A stretch of 64,000 nt of DNA from Kitasatospora sp. MAP12-44 (GTDB lineage: Bacteria; Actinomycetota; Actinomycetes; Streptomycetales; Streptomycetaceae): the NCBI RefSeq assembly GCF_029892095.1, contig NZ_JARZAE010000004.1, forward strand, positions 8,246,001-8,310,000, read 5' to 3'. Positions 31,551 to 39,587 of the stretch are shown here, one piece after another; position 1 is the stretch's first letter, and each line of letters begins with the position of its first letter. A model generated the notes under the pieces. That model ran no database searches and was not told the origin of the DNA. It saw only the letters and a list, made by a program, of their open reading frames with translations. Position numbers and translations under genes: made by a program.

Positions 31551-33854
31551 ATGACCAGTACCAGCGCCGTCCCTTCGGACGCCCTCCTGCCACCGCCGCC
31601 CGTCCCGCCGCCCGGCGGCCCTGCGGCGGAGTCGATCTTCCCACCCCCTCATCCGACCGGCAGCCCGACCGGCAGCCCGAGCGGTGGTCCGCCCGGTGGC
31701 GGTCCGGGGCGCGCGTGGGTGCGGCGCGGGTGGCGGGGGCGCGCCGAGGACGCGGCCTGGGTGCGGCCGGCGTTCCTGGCGCTGCTCGCGCTCACCGCGC
31801 TGCTGTACTGCTGGGATCTGAGCGTCTCGGGCTGGGCGAACTCGTTCTACTCGGCGGCGGTGCAGGCCGGCACCCGCAGCTGGACGGCGTTCTTCTACGG
31901 CTCCTCGGACGCCGCGAACTTCATCACCGTCGACAAGCCCCCGATGTCGCTGTGGCCGATGGAGCTGTCGGCGCGCATCTTCGGGCTCAGCTCCTGGAGC
32001 GTGCTGCTGCCGCAGGCGCTGATGGGGGTGGCCACCGTCGGGACTGTCTACGCCGCGGTCCGGCGGCGGTTCTCCGCGCTCGGCGGGCTGGTCGCGGGCG
32101 CGGTGGTGGCACTGACCCCGGTCGCCGCGCTGATGTTCCGGTTCAACAACCCGGACGCGCTGCTGGTGCTGCTGATGGCGTTGGCCGCGTACGCGCTGCT
32201 GCGGGCCGTCGAGACGGCGAGCCTGCGCTGGGTGCTGCTGACCGGGGCGCTGTTCGGCTTCGGGTTTCTCACCAAGACCTTGCAAGCGTTCCTGATCCTG
32301 CCTGCGTTCGCACTGATCTACCTCGTGGTCGCGCCGACGGGACTGTGGCGCCGGATCCGGCAGCTGCTGGCGGCGGGGGCGGCGCTGGTGGTGGCCGCGG
32401 GCTGGTGGGTGGCGGTGGTCCAGCTGGTGCCGGCCGCCGATCGGCCGTACGTCGGCGGCTCGCAGGACGACAGCTTCCTGTCGCTGACCTTCGGCTACAA
32501 CGGCTTCGGACGGCTGACCGGCAACGAGACCGGCAGCGTCGGTGGCGGCGGCGCTCCCGGGGGCGCTCCCGGTGGCGGTGGCGGTGGCGCCGCTGCCGGT
32601 GGCGGTGCCACCAGCGCCCTCGGGCACGGACCGGTCGGCGGTGGGTCGGGCGGCCAGTGGGGTTCCACCGGTCTTGGCCGCCTGTTCGGCACGGACATCG
32701 GCGGCCAGATCGCCTGGCTGCTGCCGGCGGCGCTGGTGCTGCTGGTGTTCGGTCTGTGGGCCACCCGGCGCTACGCGCGCACCGACTCGGCGCGCGCCGC
32801 CTTCCTGGTGTGGGGCGGTTTTCTGGTCAGCACCGGGCTGACGTTCAGCTATATGGGCGGGATCTTCCACCAGTACTACACGGTCGCGCTGGTCCCGGCG
32901 ATCGCCGCCCTGGTCGGGATGGGCGTGGACGGCCTGTGGCGGGCCCGGCGGCGGCTGCCGTACGCGCTGCTGCTCGGGGTGGTGGTGGCAGGTACCGCCG
33001 GGTGGGCGTTCGTGCTGCTCGGGCGCAGCAGCGGCTTTGTGCCGTGGCTGCGCTGGGTGGTGCTGCTCGGCGGGCTCCTGGCGGCCGTACTCCTGGCGGT
33101 GCCGGGCAGGCGCCTCGGTGGGCGGCTGGCGGCGGTCACCGGGGTGGCCGCGCTGGCGCTGGGGCTCGCCGGGCCCGCCGCGTACGCGCTGGACACGGTC
33201 GCGACCGGTCACACCGGGTCGATCGTGACGGCGGGGCCGCGCGTGCAGGGCGCGAGCGGACCGGGCGGCGGTGGCATGCCCGGCGGCGGTGCGGGGCGTC
33301 CCGGCGGCCGCTTCGGCGGCGGGCTGGGCGCCGGCCAGGGCGGCCAGGGCGGGCTGGGCGGTCCGGGCGGCTTCGGTGGCCCGGGTGGCATGCCCGCAGG
33401 TGCGACCACGGGTACGACCGCAGGTACCGGCGGACCGGGCGGCGGCGGTGGCGGTATGGGCGGCGGTGGTGGCGGCATGGGCGGGCTGCTGGACGGCACC
33501 CGGGTCAGCCCGGAGCTGGCCGCACTGCTGAAGCAGGGCGCCCACGGCTACACCTGGGTCGCCGCCGCGGTCGGCTCGCAGAACCAGGCCGGCTACCAAC
33601 TCGCGGTCGGCAGCCCGGTGATGGCGCTGGGCGGCTTCAACGGCACCGACCCTTCGCTGAGCCTGGCCGGCTTCCAGCAGGACGTCCGCGAGGGCAAGGT
33701 GCACTACTTCATCGCCGGCGGCGGGATGGGTGCTGGCGGCATGGGCGGCTCGTCCTCCGACTCCGCGCAGATCACCGCCTGGGTCACGGCGCACTTCACC
33801 GCGAAGACCGTCGGCACCGCCACGGTCTACGACCTGTCGGCACCGAGCAGCTGA
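31551..33854 (+). CDS. YkcB-like family 39 glycosyltransferase (membrane)
   Basis: About 767 aa; I chose ATG 31551, though a GTG at 31542 sits very close to the GGGGCGGGAG site. After a Pro-rich cytoplasmic start come ~11-12 membrane segments with the GT39/ArnT first loop (catalytic Asp in NFITVDKPPMSLWPM) and MFRFNNPDALLVLL. Two Gly-rich low-complexity inserts (~325-370 and ~570-645) sit in external loops. The C-terminal ~120 residues (GYTWVAAAVGSQNQAGYQL, VMALGGFNGTDPSLSL) match the soluble YkcB C-terminal domain. It should transfer a sugar from a polyprenyl-phosphate donor outside the cell; a GT2-GtrA donor synthase lies 2.5 kb downstream. Confidence 0.88.
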   Translation: MTSTSAVPSDALLPPPPVPPPGGPAAESIFPPPHPTGSPTGSPSGGPPGGGPGRAWVRRGWRGRAEDAAWVRPAFLALLALTALLYCWDLSVSGWANSFYSAAVQAGTRSWTAFFYGSSDAANFITVDKPPMSLWPMELSARIFGLSSWSVLLPQALMGVATVGTVYAAVRRRFSALGGLVAGAVVALTPVAALMFRFNNPDALLVLLMALAAYALLRAVETASLRWVLLTGALFGFGFLTKTLQAFLILPAFALIYLVVAPTGLWRRIRQLLAAGAALVVAAGWWVAVVQLVPAADRPYVGGSQDDSFLSLTFGYNGFGRLTGNETGSVGGGGAPGGAPGGGGGGAAAGGGATSALGHGPVGGGSGGQWGSTGLGRLFGTDIGGQIAWLLPAALVLLVFGLWATRRYARTDSARAAFLVWGGFLVSTGLTFSYMGGIFHQYYTVALVPAIAALVGMGVDGLWRARRRLPYALLLGVVVAGTAGWAFVLLGRSSGFVPWLRWVVLLGGLLAAVLLAVPGRRLGGRLAAVTGVAALALGLAGPAAYALDTVATGHTGSIVTAGPRVQGASGPGGGGMPGGGAGRPGGRFGGGLGAGQGGQGGLGGPGGFGGPGGMPAGATTGTTAGTGGPGGGGGGMGGGGGGMGGLLDGTRVSPELAALLKQGAHGYTWVAAAVGSQNQAGYQLAVGSPVMALGGFNGTDPSLSLAGFQQDVREGKVHYFIAGGGMGAGGMGGSSSDSAQITAWVTAHFTAKTVGTATVYDLSAPSS

Positions 33855-33877
33855 CCAGCTGACCAGCCGACCCACTC

Positions 33878-33916
33878 AGAACGGCCAGGCCACCAGTGCG
33901 GTGGCCTGGCCGTTCT
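33878..33916 (+). terminator. Strong terminator after the GT39 gene
   Basis: Perfect 16-bp arms (AGAACGGCCAGGCCAC) with a 7-base loop, 23 bases past the stop. It separates the glycosyltransferase gene from the two-component pair. Confidence 0.8.
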
Positions 33917-33985
33917 CAGCCGTTCTTAGCCGGCGCACAGGATCGGCACAGGAACATCTCAGCGCCGCCGTCCAGGATGGCGGCC

Positions 33986-34750
33986 ATGGTCGTCTTCCCC
34001 TCTTCCACGCCTTCCTCCGGCCCCGGCGGCAACCCGGAGCTCCGCCGGGCCGACGGCACGCCGCTGCGCCTGCTGGTCGTCGACGACGAGCAGGCGCTCA
34101 CCGAGCTGCTGTCGATGGCGCTGCGCTACGAGGGCTGGGAGGTGCGTACGGCCCACGACGGCGTGTCGGCGCTGCGCCTGGCCCGCGAGTTCAAGCCCGA
34201 CGCGGTCGTCCTGGACGTCATGCTGCCCGACATCGACGGGCTGCAGGTGCTGTTCGGGCTGCGCCGCGAGCTGTCGGAGGTCCCGGTGCTCTTCCTGACC
34301 GCCAAGGACGCGGTCCAGGACCGCATCGCCGGCCTCACCGCGGGCGGCGACGACTACGTCACCAAGCCGTTCAGCCTGGAGGAGGTGGTGGCCCGGCTGC
34401 GCGGACTGCTGCGCCGGTCGGGGGCGGCCGCCGCCCGCGAGGGGGCGCGGATCGTGGTCGGCGACCTCGTCCTGGACGAGGACACCCACGAGGTCAGCCG
34501 GGCCGGCGAGGAGATCGAGCTGACCGCGACCGAGTTCGAGCTGCTGCGCTACCTGATGCGCAATCCCCGCCGGGTGCTGAGCAAGGCGCAGATCCTGGAC
34601 CGGGTCTGGTCCTACGACTTCGGCGGCCAGACCAACATCGTCGAGCTGTACATCTCCTACCTGCGCCGCAAGATCGACGTCGGCCGGGAGCCGATGATCC
34701 GCACCCGCCGGGGTGCGGGGTACTCGATCCGCCCCGCCGAGGCCGGATGA
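33986..34750 (+). CDS. OmpR-family response regulator
   Basis: 254 aa from ATG 33986 (AGGATGG upstream; an ATG at 33977 is the alternative). The receiver domain has the acidic pocket in LLVVDDEQ (Asp33, Asp34), phospho-acceptor Asp77 in AVVLDVMLPDIDG, LFLTAKD and the lysine in DYVTKPFS. The C-terminal winged helix (~155-250) has LTATEFELLRYLMRNPRRV, the QTNIVELYISYLRRKID recognition region and RTRRGAGYSIR. Stop overlaps the start of the kinase gene. Confidence 0.93.
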   Translation: MVVFPSSTPSSGPGGNPELRRADGTPLRLLVVDDEQALTELLSMALRYEGWEVRTAHDGVSALRLAREFKPDAVVLDVMLPDIDGLQVLFGLRRELSEVPVLFLTAKDAVQDRIAGLTAGGDDYVTKPFSLEEVVARLRGLLRRSGAAAAREGARIVVGDLVLDEDTHEVSRAGEEIELTATEFELLRYLMRNPRRVLSKAQILDRVWSYDFGGQTNIVELYISYLRRKIDVGREPMIRTRRGAGYSIRPAEAG

Positions 34751-36327
34751 GAACCGTGGCCGCGCCGCGGCCATCGAACGCCGTGCCGCGGTCATCGAAC
34801 GCAGCGCCCCGGCCGAAGCGCGCCGCCCGCCTGGTCCGGGTGGGCCGCTGGTCGCTGCGGGCCCGCCTGCTGGCCGCCCTGCTCTCGCTGCTCGCCGTGG
34901 CGTGCGCGGTGGTCGCGGTGGTCACCGCGGTGGTGCTGCACCAGGACCTCTACGGCCAGCTGGACCGCCAGCTGGACGACGTCGCGATGCGCGCCGCCGG
35001 TCCGCCGGGCGCGCCCATGCTGCCGAGCGGCGACCTGGGTTTCGTCCTGGGGCCCGGCCAGCCGCTGGCCACCCTGGGCGCCGTGGTGGACGGCGGCCAG
35101 GTGGTCGAGGGCCGTACCAGCTCCGGCTCGCTGAGCCCCGACACCACCGAGCTGGGCCCGACCCAACTCGCCGTGCTCGCCCCGCTCGCGACCGGCCGCG
35201 AGGGCATCGCCCACTCGGTGGACGTGCCCGGACTCGGGCCCTACCGGGTGGAGTTGGCGCACGACAACCGCAACGGCGACCGGATCCTCGTCGGCCTGCC
35301 CGCGTCCGACCAGCAGGACACCATGGACCGCCTGGTCACCGCCGAGCTCTGCGTCGGCGCCGGCGCCCTGCTCGCGGTCGGCCTGGTCGGTTTCGTCGCC
35401 ACCGACTCCGCCCTGCGCCCGCTGCGCCGGGTGGCCGCCATCGCCACCCGGGTGGCCGAACTGCGGCTGCACCAGGGCGAGGTGGACCTGCACGAGCGGG
35501 TACCCGAAGCCGACACCGACCAGCGTACCGAGGTCGGCCAGGTCGGCGCGGCGCTCAACGGGCTGCTGGACCACGTCGGTTCGGCGCTGGCGGCGCGCCA
35601 GGAGAGCGAGCTGCGGGTGCGGCACTTCGTCGCCGACGCCAGCCACGAGCTGCGCACCCCACTGGCGTCGATCCGCGGCTACGCCGAACTCACCCGGCGC
35701 GGACGCGAGGAGATCGGCCCGCAGACCCGGCACGCCCTGAGCCGGATCGAGTCGGAGGCCGCCCGGATGACCGCCCTCGTCGAGGACCTGCTGCTGCTCG
35801 CCCGGCTGGACGCCGGCCGCCCGGCGTCGACGGCTCCGCTGGACCTCACGCCACTGGACCTCTCCCCGCTGGTGGTGGACTGCGTCAGCGACGCCCGCGC
35901 GGCGGGCGGCACGCATCACTGGCGCCTCGAACTGCCCGACGAGCCTGCCCTGGTGCTCGGTGACCAGGCGCGGCTGCGCCAGGTGCTGGTCAACCTGCTG
36001 GGCAATGCCCGCCACCACACCCCACCGGGCACCACCGTGACCGCGCGTGCCTACCAGCAGGGCGAGCGGCTGCTCCTTGAGGTGGCGGACGACGGCCCCG
36101 GCATCGCGGCGGAACTGCTGCCGCACATCTTCGACCGGTTCGCGCGCGGCGACGCCTCACGCTCCCGGCACGCCGGCAGCACCGGCCTGGGCCTGGCCAT
36201 CGTGCACGCCGTGGTGTCCGCGCACGAGGGCGAGATCGCGGTGCGCAGCGCACCGGGCGGTACGGTCTTCACCGTCAGCCTGCCCCCGCACCAGGTGGCC
36301 GCCACGGCGCGGGCGGGAGGTTCATAG
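34747..36327 (+). CDS. Sensor histidine kinase
   Basis: 526 aa, ATG overlapping the regulator stop (ATGA). Membrane segments at ~40-64 and ~200-220 enclose a ~135-residue extracytoplasmic sensor. HAMP follows (~222-285), then the phospho-acceptor His300 in DASHELRTPLASIRGYAEL, N box NLLGNARHHTP, G1 DDGPGIA, F box FDRFARGD and G2 GSTGLGLAIV. Topology is that of Streptomyces/mycobacterial envelope-sensing kinases. It should autophosphorylate and pass the phosphate to the adjacent regulator. Signal unknown; flanking glycosyltransferases suggest surface stress or glycosylation control. Confidence 0.92.
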   Translation: MRTVAAPRPSNAVPRSSNAAPRPKRAARLVRVGRWSLRARLLAALLSLLAVACAVVAVVTAVVLHQDLYGQLDRQLDDVAMRAAGPPGAPMLPSGDLGFVLGPGQPLATLGAVVDGGQVVEGRTSSGSLSPDTTELGPTQLAVLAPLATGREGIAHSVDVPGLGPYRVELAHDNRNGDRILVGLPASDQQDTMDRLVTAELCVGAGALLAVGLVGFVATDSALRPLRRVAAIATRVAELRLHQGEVDLHERVPEADTDQRTEVGQVGAALNGLLDHVGSALAARQESELRVRHFVADASHELRTPLASIRGYAELTRRGREEIGPQTRHALSRIESEAARMTALVEDLLLLARLDAGRPASTAPLDLTPLDLSPLVVDCVSDARAAGGTHHWRLELPDEPALVLGDQARLRQVLVNLLGNARHHTPPGTTVTARAYQQGERLLLEVADDGPGIAAELLPHIFDRFARGDASRSRHAGSTGLGLAIVHAVVSAHEGEIAVRSAPGGTVFTVSLPPHQVAATARAGGS

Positions 36328-36378
36328 CGGGCCTGCGTTCACAGCTGGCCTGCGGTTCACAGCGGGCCTGCGGTTCAC
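36326..36378. repeat. Three tandem ~18-bp repeats after the kinase gene
   Basis: AGCGGGCCTGCGTTCAC, AGCTGGCCTGCGGTTCAC and AGCGGGCCTGCGGTTCAC are head to tail, starting inside the kinase stop codon and ending 57 bases before the GT2-GtrA start. They could be a repeated binding site (for instance for the adjacent response regulator, which favours direct repeats) or slippage. Confidence 0.65.
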
Positions 36379-36435
36379 AGCCGGGTCATACCCGCGGCAC
36401 ACGGTGGCGACAGCAGCGCCGAGCACGGTGGCCCC

Positions 36436-37731
36436 ATGCGAACACTGACGCCCACGCCGACCCCCTCCCACCGTCAAGCCGCCATGCCGGCCCGGGAGTT
36501 CCTGCCCACCGACCGCGACGAGCCGGTGGTCGACGTGGTGATCCCGGTGTACAACGAGGAGCAGGACCTCGCCCCGTGCGTGCGCCGCCTGCACGCGCAC
36601 CTGACCACCGCCTTCCCCTACACCTTCCGCATCACCATCGCCGACAACGCCAGCACCGACACCACCCCGGGCGTGGCGCGGGCGCTGGAGGAGGAGTTCG
36701 ACGAGGTCCTCGCGGTCCGGCTGGACCGCAAGGGACGCGGACGGGCGCTCAGCGCCATCTGGCTCGCCTCCGACGCGCCGGTGCTGGTCTATATGGACGT
36801 CGACCTGTCCACCGGGCTCAACGCGCTGCTGCCCCTGGTCGCGCCGCTGATCTCGGGCCACTCCGACCTGGCGATCGGCTCCCGGCTGACCCGCTCCTCG
36901 CGGGTGGTGCGCGGGCCCAAGCGCGAACTGGTCTCCCGTGCCTACAACCTGATCCTGCGCGGCAGCCTGGCGGCGCGGTTCTCCGACGCCCAGTGCGGCT
37001 TCAAGGCGATCCGGGCCGACGTCGCCCAGCGCCTGCTGCCGCTGGTGGAGGACACCGCGTGGTTCTTCGACACCGAGCTGCTGGTACTCGCCGAGCGGGC
37101 GGACCTGCGGATCCACGAGGTCCCGGTGGACTGGGTCGACGACCCGGACTCCAGCGTCGACCTGCTGCGCACCGCCACCGACGACCTCAAGGGCGTCTGG
37201 CGGGTCGGCCGCGCCCTGACCACCGGCCGGCTCCCGCTGGACCGGCTGCGCCGGCCCTTCGGCGACGACCCGCGCGACGGTGAGCTGGACCAGGTCCCGG
37301 CAGGGCTGGCCCGCCAACTGCTCGGCTTCACCGCCGTCGGCGTCGCGAGCACCGCGCTCTTCCTCGCCCTCTACACGCTCTGCCGCCAGGCCACCGGCCC
37401 GCAACTCGCCAACGCGCTCGCCCTGTTGCTCGCCACCCTGGCCAACACCGCCGCCAACCGGCGGCTCACCTTCGGCGTCCGCGGCCGCGCCCGTGCGCTG
37501 CGCCACCAGGCCCAGGGACTGCTGGTCTTCGCCGTCGGCTGGACCCTCAGCGCCGGCGCGCTCGCCGCCCTGCACACCCTCGGCACAGCGGCCCCGCGCT
37601 CCGCGGAACTCGCCGTCCTGATCGCCGCCAACCTCGCCGCCACCGTGCTGCGCTTCCTCCTCTTCCGCGCCTGGATCTTCACCGCCCCCCGCCCCCCGGC
37701 CCAGGGCGACGGCCCCGGCACGGGGAACTGA
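36436..37731 (+). CDS. GT2 glycosyltransferase fused to a GtrA flippase domain
   Basis: 431 aa. N-terminal GT-A domain of the dolichyl-phosphate mannose/glucose synthase type: VVDVVIPVYNEEQDL, ADNASTDTT, the metal-binding DVDLST (DxD equivalent) and RGPKRELVSRAYNLILR, then the acceptor helix and DWVDDPDSSVDL. The C-terminal ~120 residues form four membrane helices with LLGFTAVGVASTALFLALY, the GtrA signature. Such fusions make polyprenyl-phosphate-linked sugar and help translocate it, supplying donors for GT39 enzymes such as the one at 31551. In Bacillus the YkcB/YkcC pair has the same logic. Confidence 0.9.
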   Translation: MRTLTPTPTPSHRQAAMPAREFLPTDRDEPVVDVVIPVYNEEQDLAPCVRRLHAHLTTAFPYTFRITIADNASTDTTPGVARALEEEFDEVLAVRLDRKGRGRALSAIWLASDAPVLVYMDVDLSTGLNALLPLVAPLISGHSDLAIGSRLTRSSRVVRGPKRELVSRAYNLILRGSLAARFSDAQCGFKAIRADVAQRLLPLVEDTAWFFDTELLVLAERADLRIHEVPVDWVDDPDSSVDLLRTATDDLKGVWRVGRALTTGRLPLDRLRRPFGDDPRDGELDQVPAGLARQLLGFTAVGVASTALFLALYTLCRQATGPQLANALALLLATLANTAANRRLTFGVRGRARALRHQAQGLLVFAVGWTLSAGALAALHTLGTAAPRSAELAVLIAANLAATVLRFLLFRAWIFTAPRPPAQGDGPGTGN

Positions 37732-37831
37732 CCACCGGCCAGAGCGGCCGGCGGCCTCGCTGATGTTCTGTCGGGACGCCGGTTACGATCACACTCTCTG
37801 AACCCATCCACGTAGGGGAGCGCACGGGGCC

Positions 37832-38395
37832 TTGAAGAGACCTGGATGCCTGACGATCTCGGTGAGTGCCGTCGTCCTGCTGAGCCTGCTCGGCTGGGGT
37901 GCGAAGTCGATGCTGGACTCGGCGTTCGGGGCGCCGGACAACCAGGTCGCGGCGACCGATTCAAGGGTCTGCCCGCAGAGCAGCGGCAACAACCTCTCCC
38001 TCGCCGATGCGACCGGGCACTTCGGCCTGGTTGTCCCCTCCAGCGCCACGAACATCGTCTTCAGCGCTGACGTAGGCGGTTTGCAAGGGGAGTCGGACCT
38101 GGCGCTGCGCTTCACCACGACGCCGGCAGACCTGGCGACGTTCCTGATGGCCAGTCAGTTCGAATCGCCGAGTGCGACCACAAAGGTGGCCGGCGGCTGG
38201 ACCACCTATAGTCCCGGAGTGCCCGTCCAGCCCGCGCGCGGCCTGTGCGGCCTGACCCCGCCGGTCAACCCCACCATGGTCTACGGCCAGGACAGTCCCG
38301 GTAGGGCCAAGAAGGCCGACTCCCGGTCCGTGGCAGTGGACGGGACGACCGATCCGGCGCACCCGGTGGTGTGGGTTTCCGGCACGGACCTGTGA
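37832..38395 (+). CDS. Membrane-anchored hypothetical protein
   Basis: 187 aa from a TTG start (GGGGAG about 11 bases upstream; no in-frame ATG fits). One N-terminal membrane helix (LTISVSAVVLLSLLGWG) followed by an extracellular domain with two Cys (DSRVCPQSSG and ARGLCGLTPP) and beta-type segments (TNIVFSADVGGLQGESDL). Likely a surface protein; no family recognised. Confidence 0.65.
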   Translation: MKRPGCLTISVSAVVLLSLLGWGAKSMLDSAFGAPDNQVAATDSRVCPQSSGNNLSLADATGHFGLVVPSSATNIVFSADVGGLQGESDLALRFTTTPADLATFLMASQFESPSATTKVAGGWTTYSPGVPVQPARGLCGLTPPVNPTMVYGQDSPGRAKKADSRSVAVDGTTDPAHPVVWVSGTDL

Positions 38396-38448
38396 CGCTC
38401 CCGGGTCAGAAGCAAGTGGCTCCCTTCGGGAGTTGACGATTCCGATTG

Positions 38449-39468
38449 TCAACTGGTCGCGGGCCGGGCGGAGTTGTCGAACTCGTACCAGGACCACTGC
38501 TCGGCCGGCCGGTAGCCGAGGGCGCGGTTGATGGTCAGCATGTGCTGGTTCTCGGCGTTGTTGAAGGTCTGGACCCAGTCGGCGGCGGGGAACTCGTCGA
38601 GCATCCAGAGCGTCTGGGCGGCCTTGATCCGCAGGCCGAGGCCCTGGCCGCGATGCTCGCGGCTGACACCGGTGTCCCAGATATCCAGGGACCTCGGTCC
38701 GTCGGGGGTGCTGACGAAGATGCTGAACCCGCCGACCTGGCCGCTTTCGGTGACGGCCGCCAGCACGTGCCGCCGCACTCCGGCCCGGACGCTGAGCTCC
38801 TCGCGCCCGCGCAGCCGCGCGAGGTCGTGGGCGACGTGCTCGTACACCATCTCACCCTGCGGCGCGTCGTTCATCGCCTCCATCGCGGCGCAGAACGACT
38901 CGGCCAGCCGGTCGGGGCAGCGGTCGGTCCAACGCACCAGCTCGTAGCGGGAGTTCTTCGGCGTGGCGCGGGCGGCGGCGTTGAGCTGGACGGGTGGCAC
39001 GGCGGTGAGGTCGAGCACCGACCTGGTCGCCTTCTCCACCTGGCGCCCGCCCTTGGCCGTGACCAGGGTGTCGACGGGCAGCGCGGCCGAGGTGTTGGTG
39101 GTCACCCGCCGGCGCCCGAGCGTCGAACCCAGGCGCAGCACGTCCGCCCACAGCGCGGAGCCGACGCCGCGCCCCCGCGCGTGCGGGGCGACCCAGACGG
39201 AGGCGACGAGCAGGTCCTCGTTGGCGTCGTCCTCCCACTCGGCGATCACCAGGCCGTCGGCCGTTGCGGCCCCGGGGGAGTCGAACGCCGCGAACACGCT
39301 GGTGTGCGCCTGCCAGTCGGGCAGGCACCACAGCCGCAGCATACTTGCCGGGAGTTCCGGGAAGCCGGGCATCTGCTGGGCCAGCACAGCACGCGCGACC
39401 GGTAACGCGGCCGCCAGGTCCTCGGCGCGGTGCGCCGGGTCGAGCTCACGTATCTCCACAGCCGTCAA
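38449..39468 (-). CDS. Double-GNAT N-acetyltransferase
   Basis: 339 aa containing two GNAT domains. Domain 1 (~5-165) has the acetyl-CoA loop in VAPHARGRGVGSALWADV; domain 2 (~175-339) has VSREHRGQGLGLRIKAAQTL and the terminal FNNAENQHMLTINRALGYRP. This tandem layout is that of streptomycete and mycobacterial double GNATs such as mycothiol synthase relatives, though the substrate here is unknown. Monocistronic, convergent with the preceding gene. Confidence 0.88.
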   Translation of the reverse strand: MTAVEIRELDPAHRAEDLAAALPVARAVLAQQMPGFPELPASMLRLWCLPDWQAHTSVFAAFDSPGAATADGLVIAEWEDDANEDLLVASVWVAPHARGRGVGSALWADVLRLGSTLGRRRVTTNTSAALPVDTLVTAKGGRQVEKATRSVLDLTAVPPVQLNAAARATPKNSRYELVRWTDRCPDRLAESFCAAMEAMNDAPQGEMVYEHVAHDLARLRGREELSVRAGVRRHVLAAVTESGQVGGFSIFVSTPDGPRSLDIWDTGVSREHRGQGLGLRIKAAQTLWMLDEFPAADWVQTFNNAENQHMLTINRALGYRPAEQWSWYEFDNSARPATS

Positions 39469-39587
39469 GCGTCCTCCTGGCAGCAGGATCCCGCCAGCGG
39501 TTTTCCTACGCCGCTACGCCGCCGCTACGCCTCGGGGTCGCGGGTCGAACTCGCGGCCGGCGGGCGGTGCTGCGGTCGATGGCGGTG

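Noticed and set aside
32540..33480. Repeated Gly-rich sequence that could suggest a CRISPR or tandem array
   Set aside because: Irregular codon-based glycine repeats inside a coding frame, no constant repeat-spacer pattern.
31293..33875. 860-codon minus-strand frame opposite the GT39 gene
   Set aside because: Its Ala/Arg/Gln-rich text mirrors the Gly-rich inserts of the real membrane protein; no family features.
36047..36448. Plus-strand frame with repeated FTAGLR units
   Set aside because: It is the translation of the tandem DNA repeats in a shadow frame of the kinase gene; repeats have no coding support.
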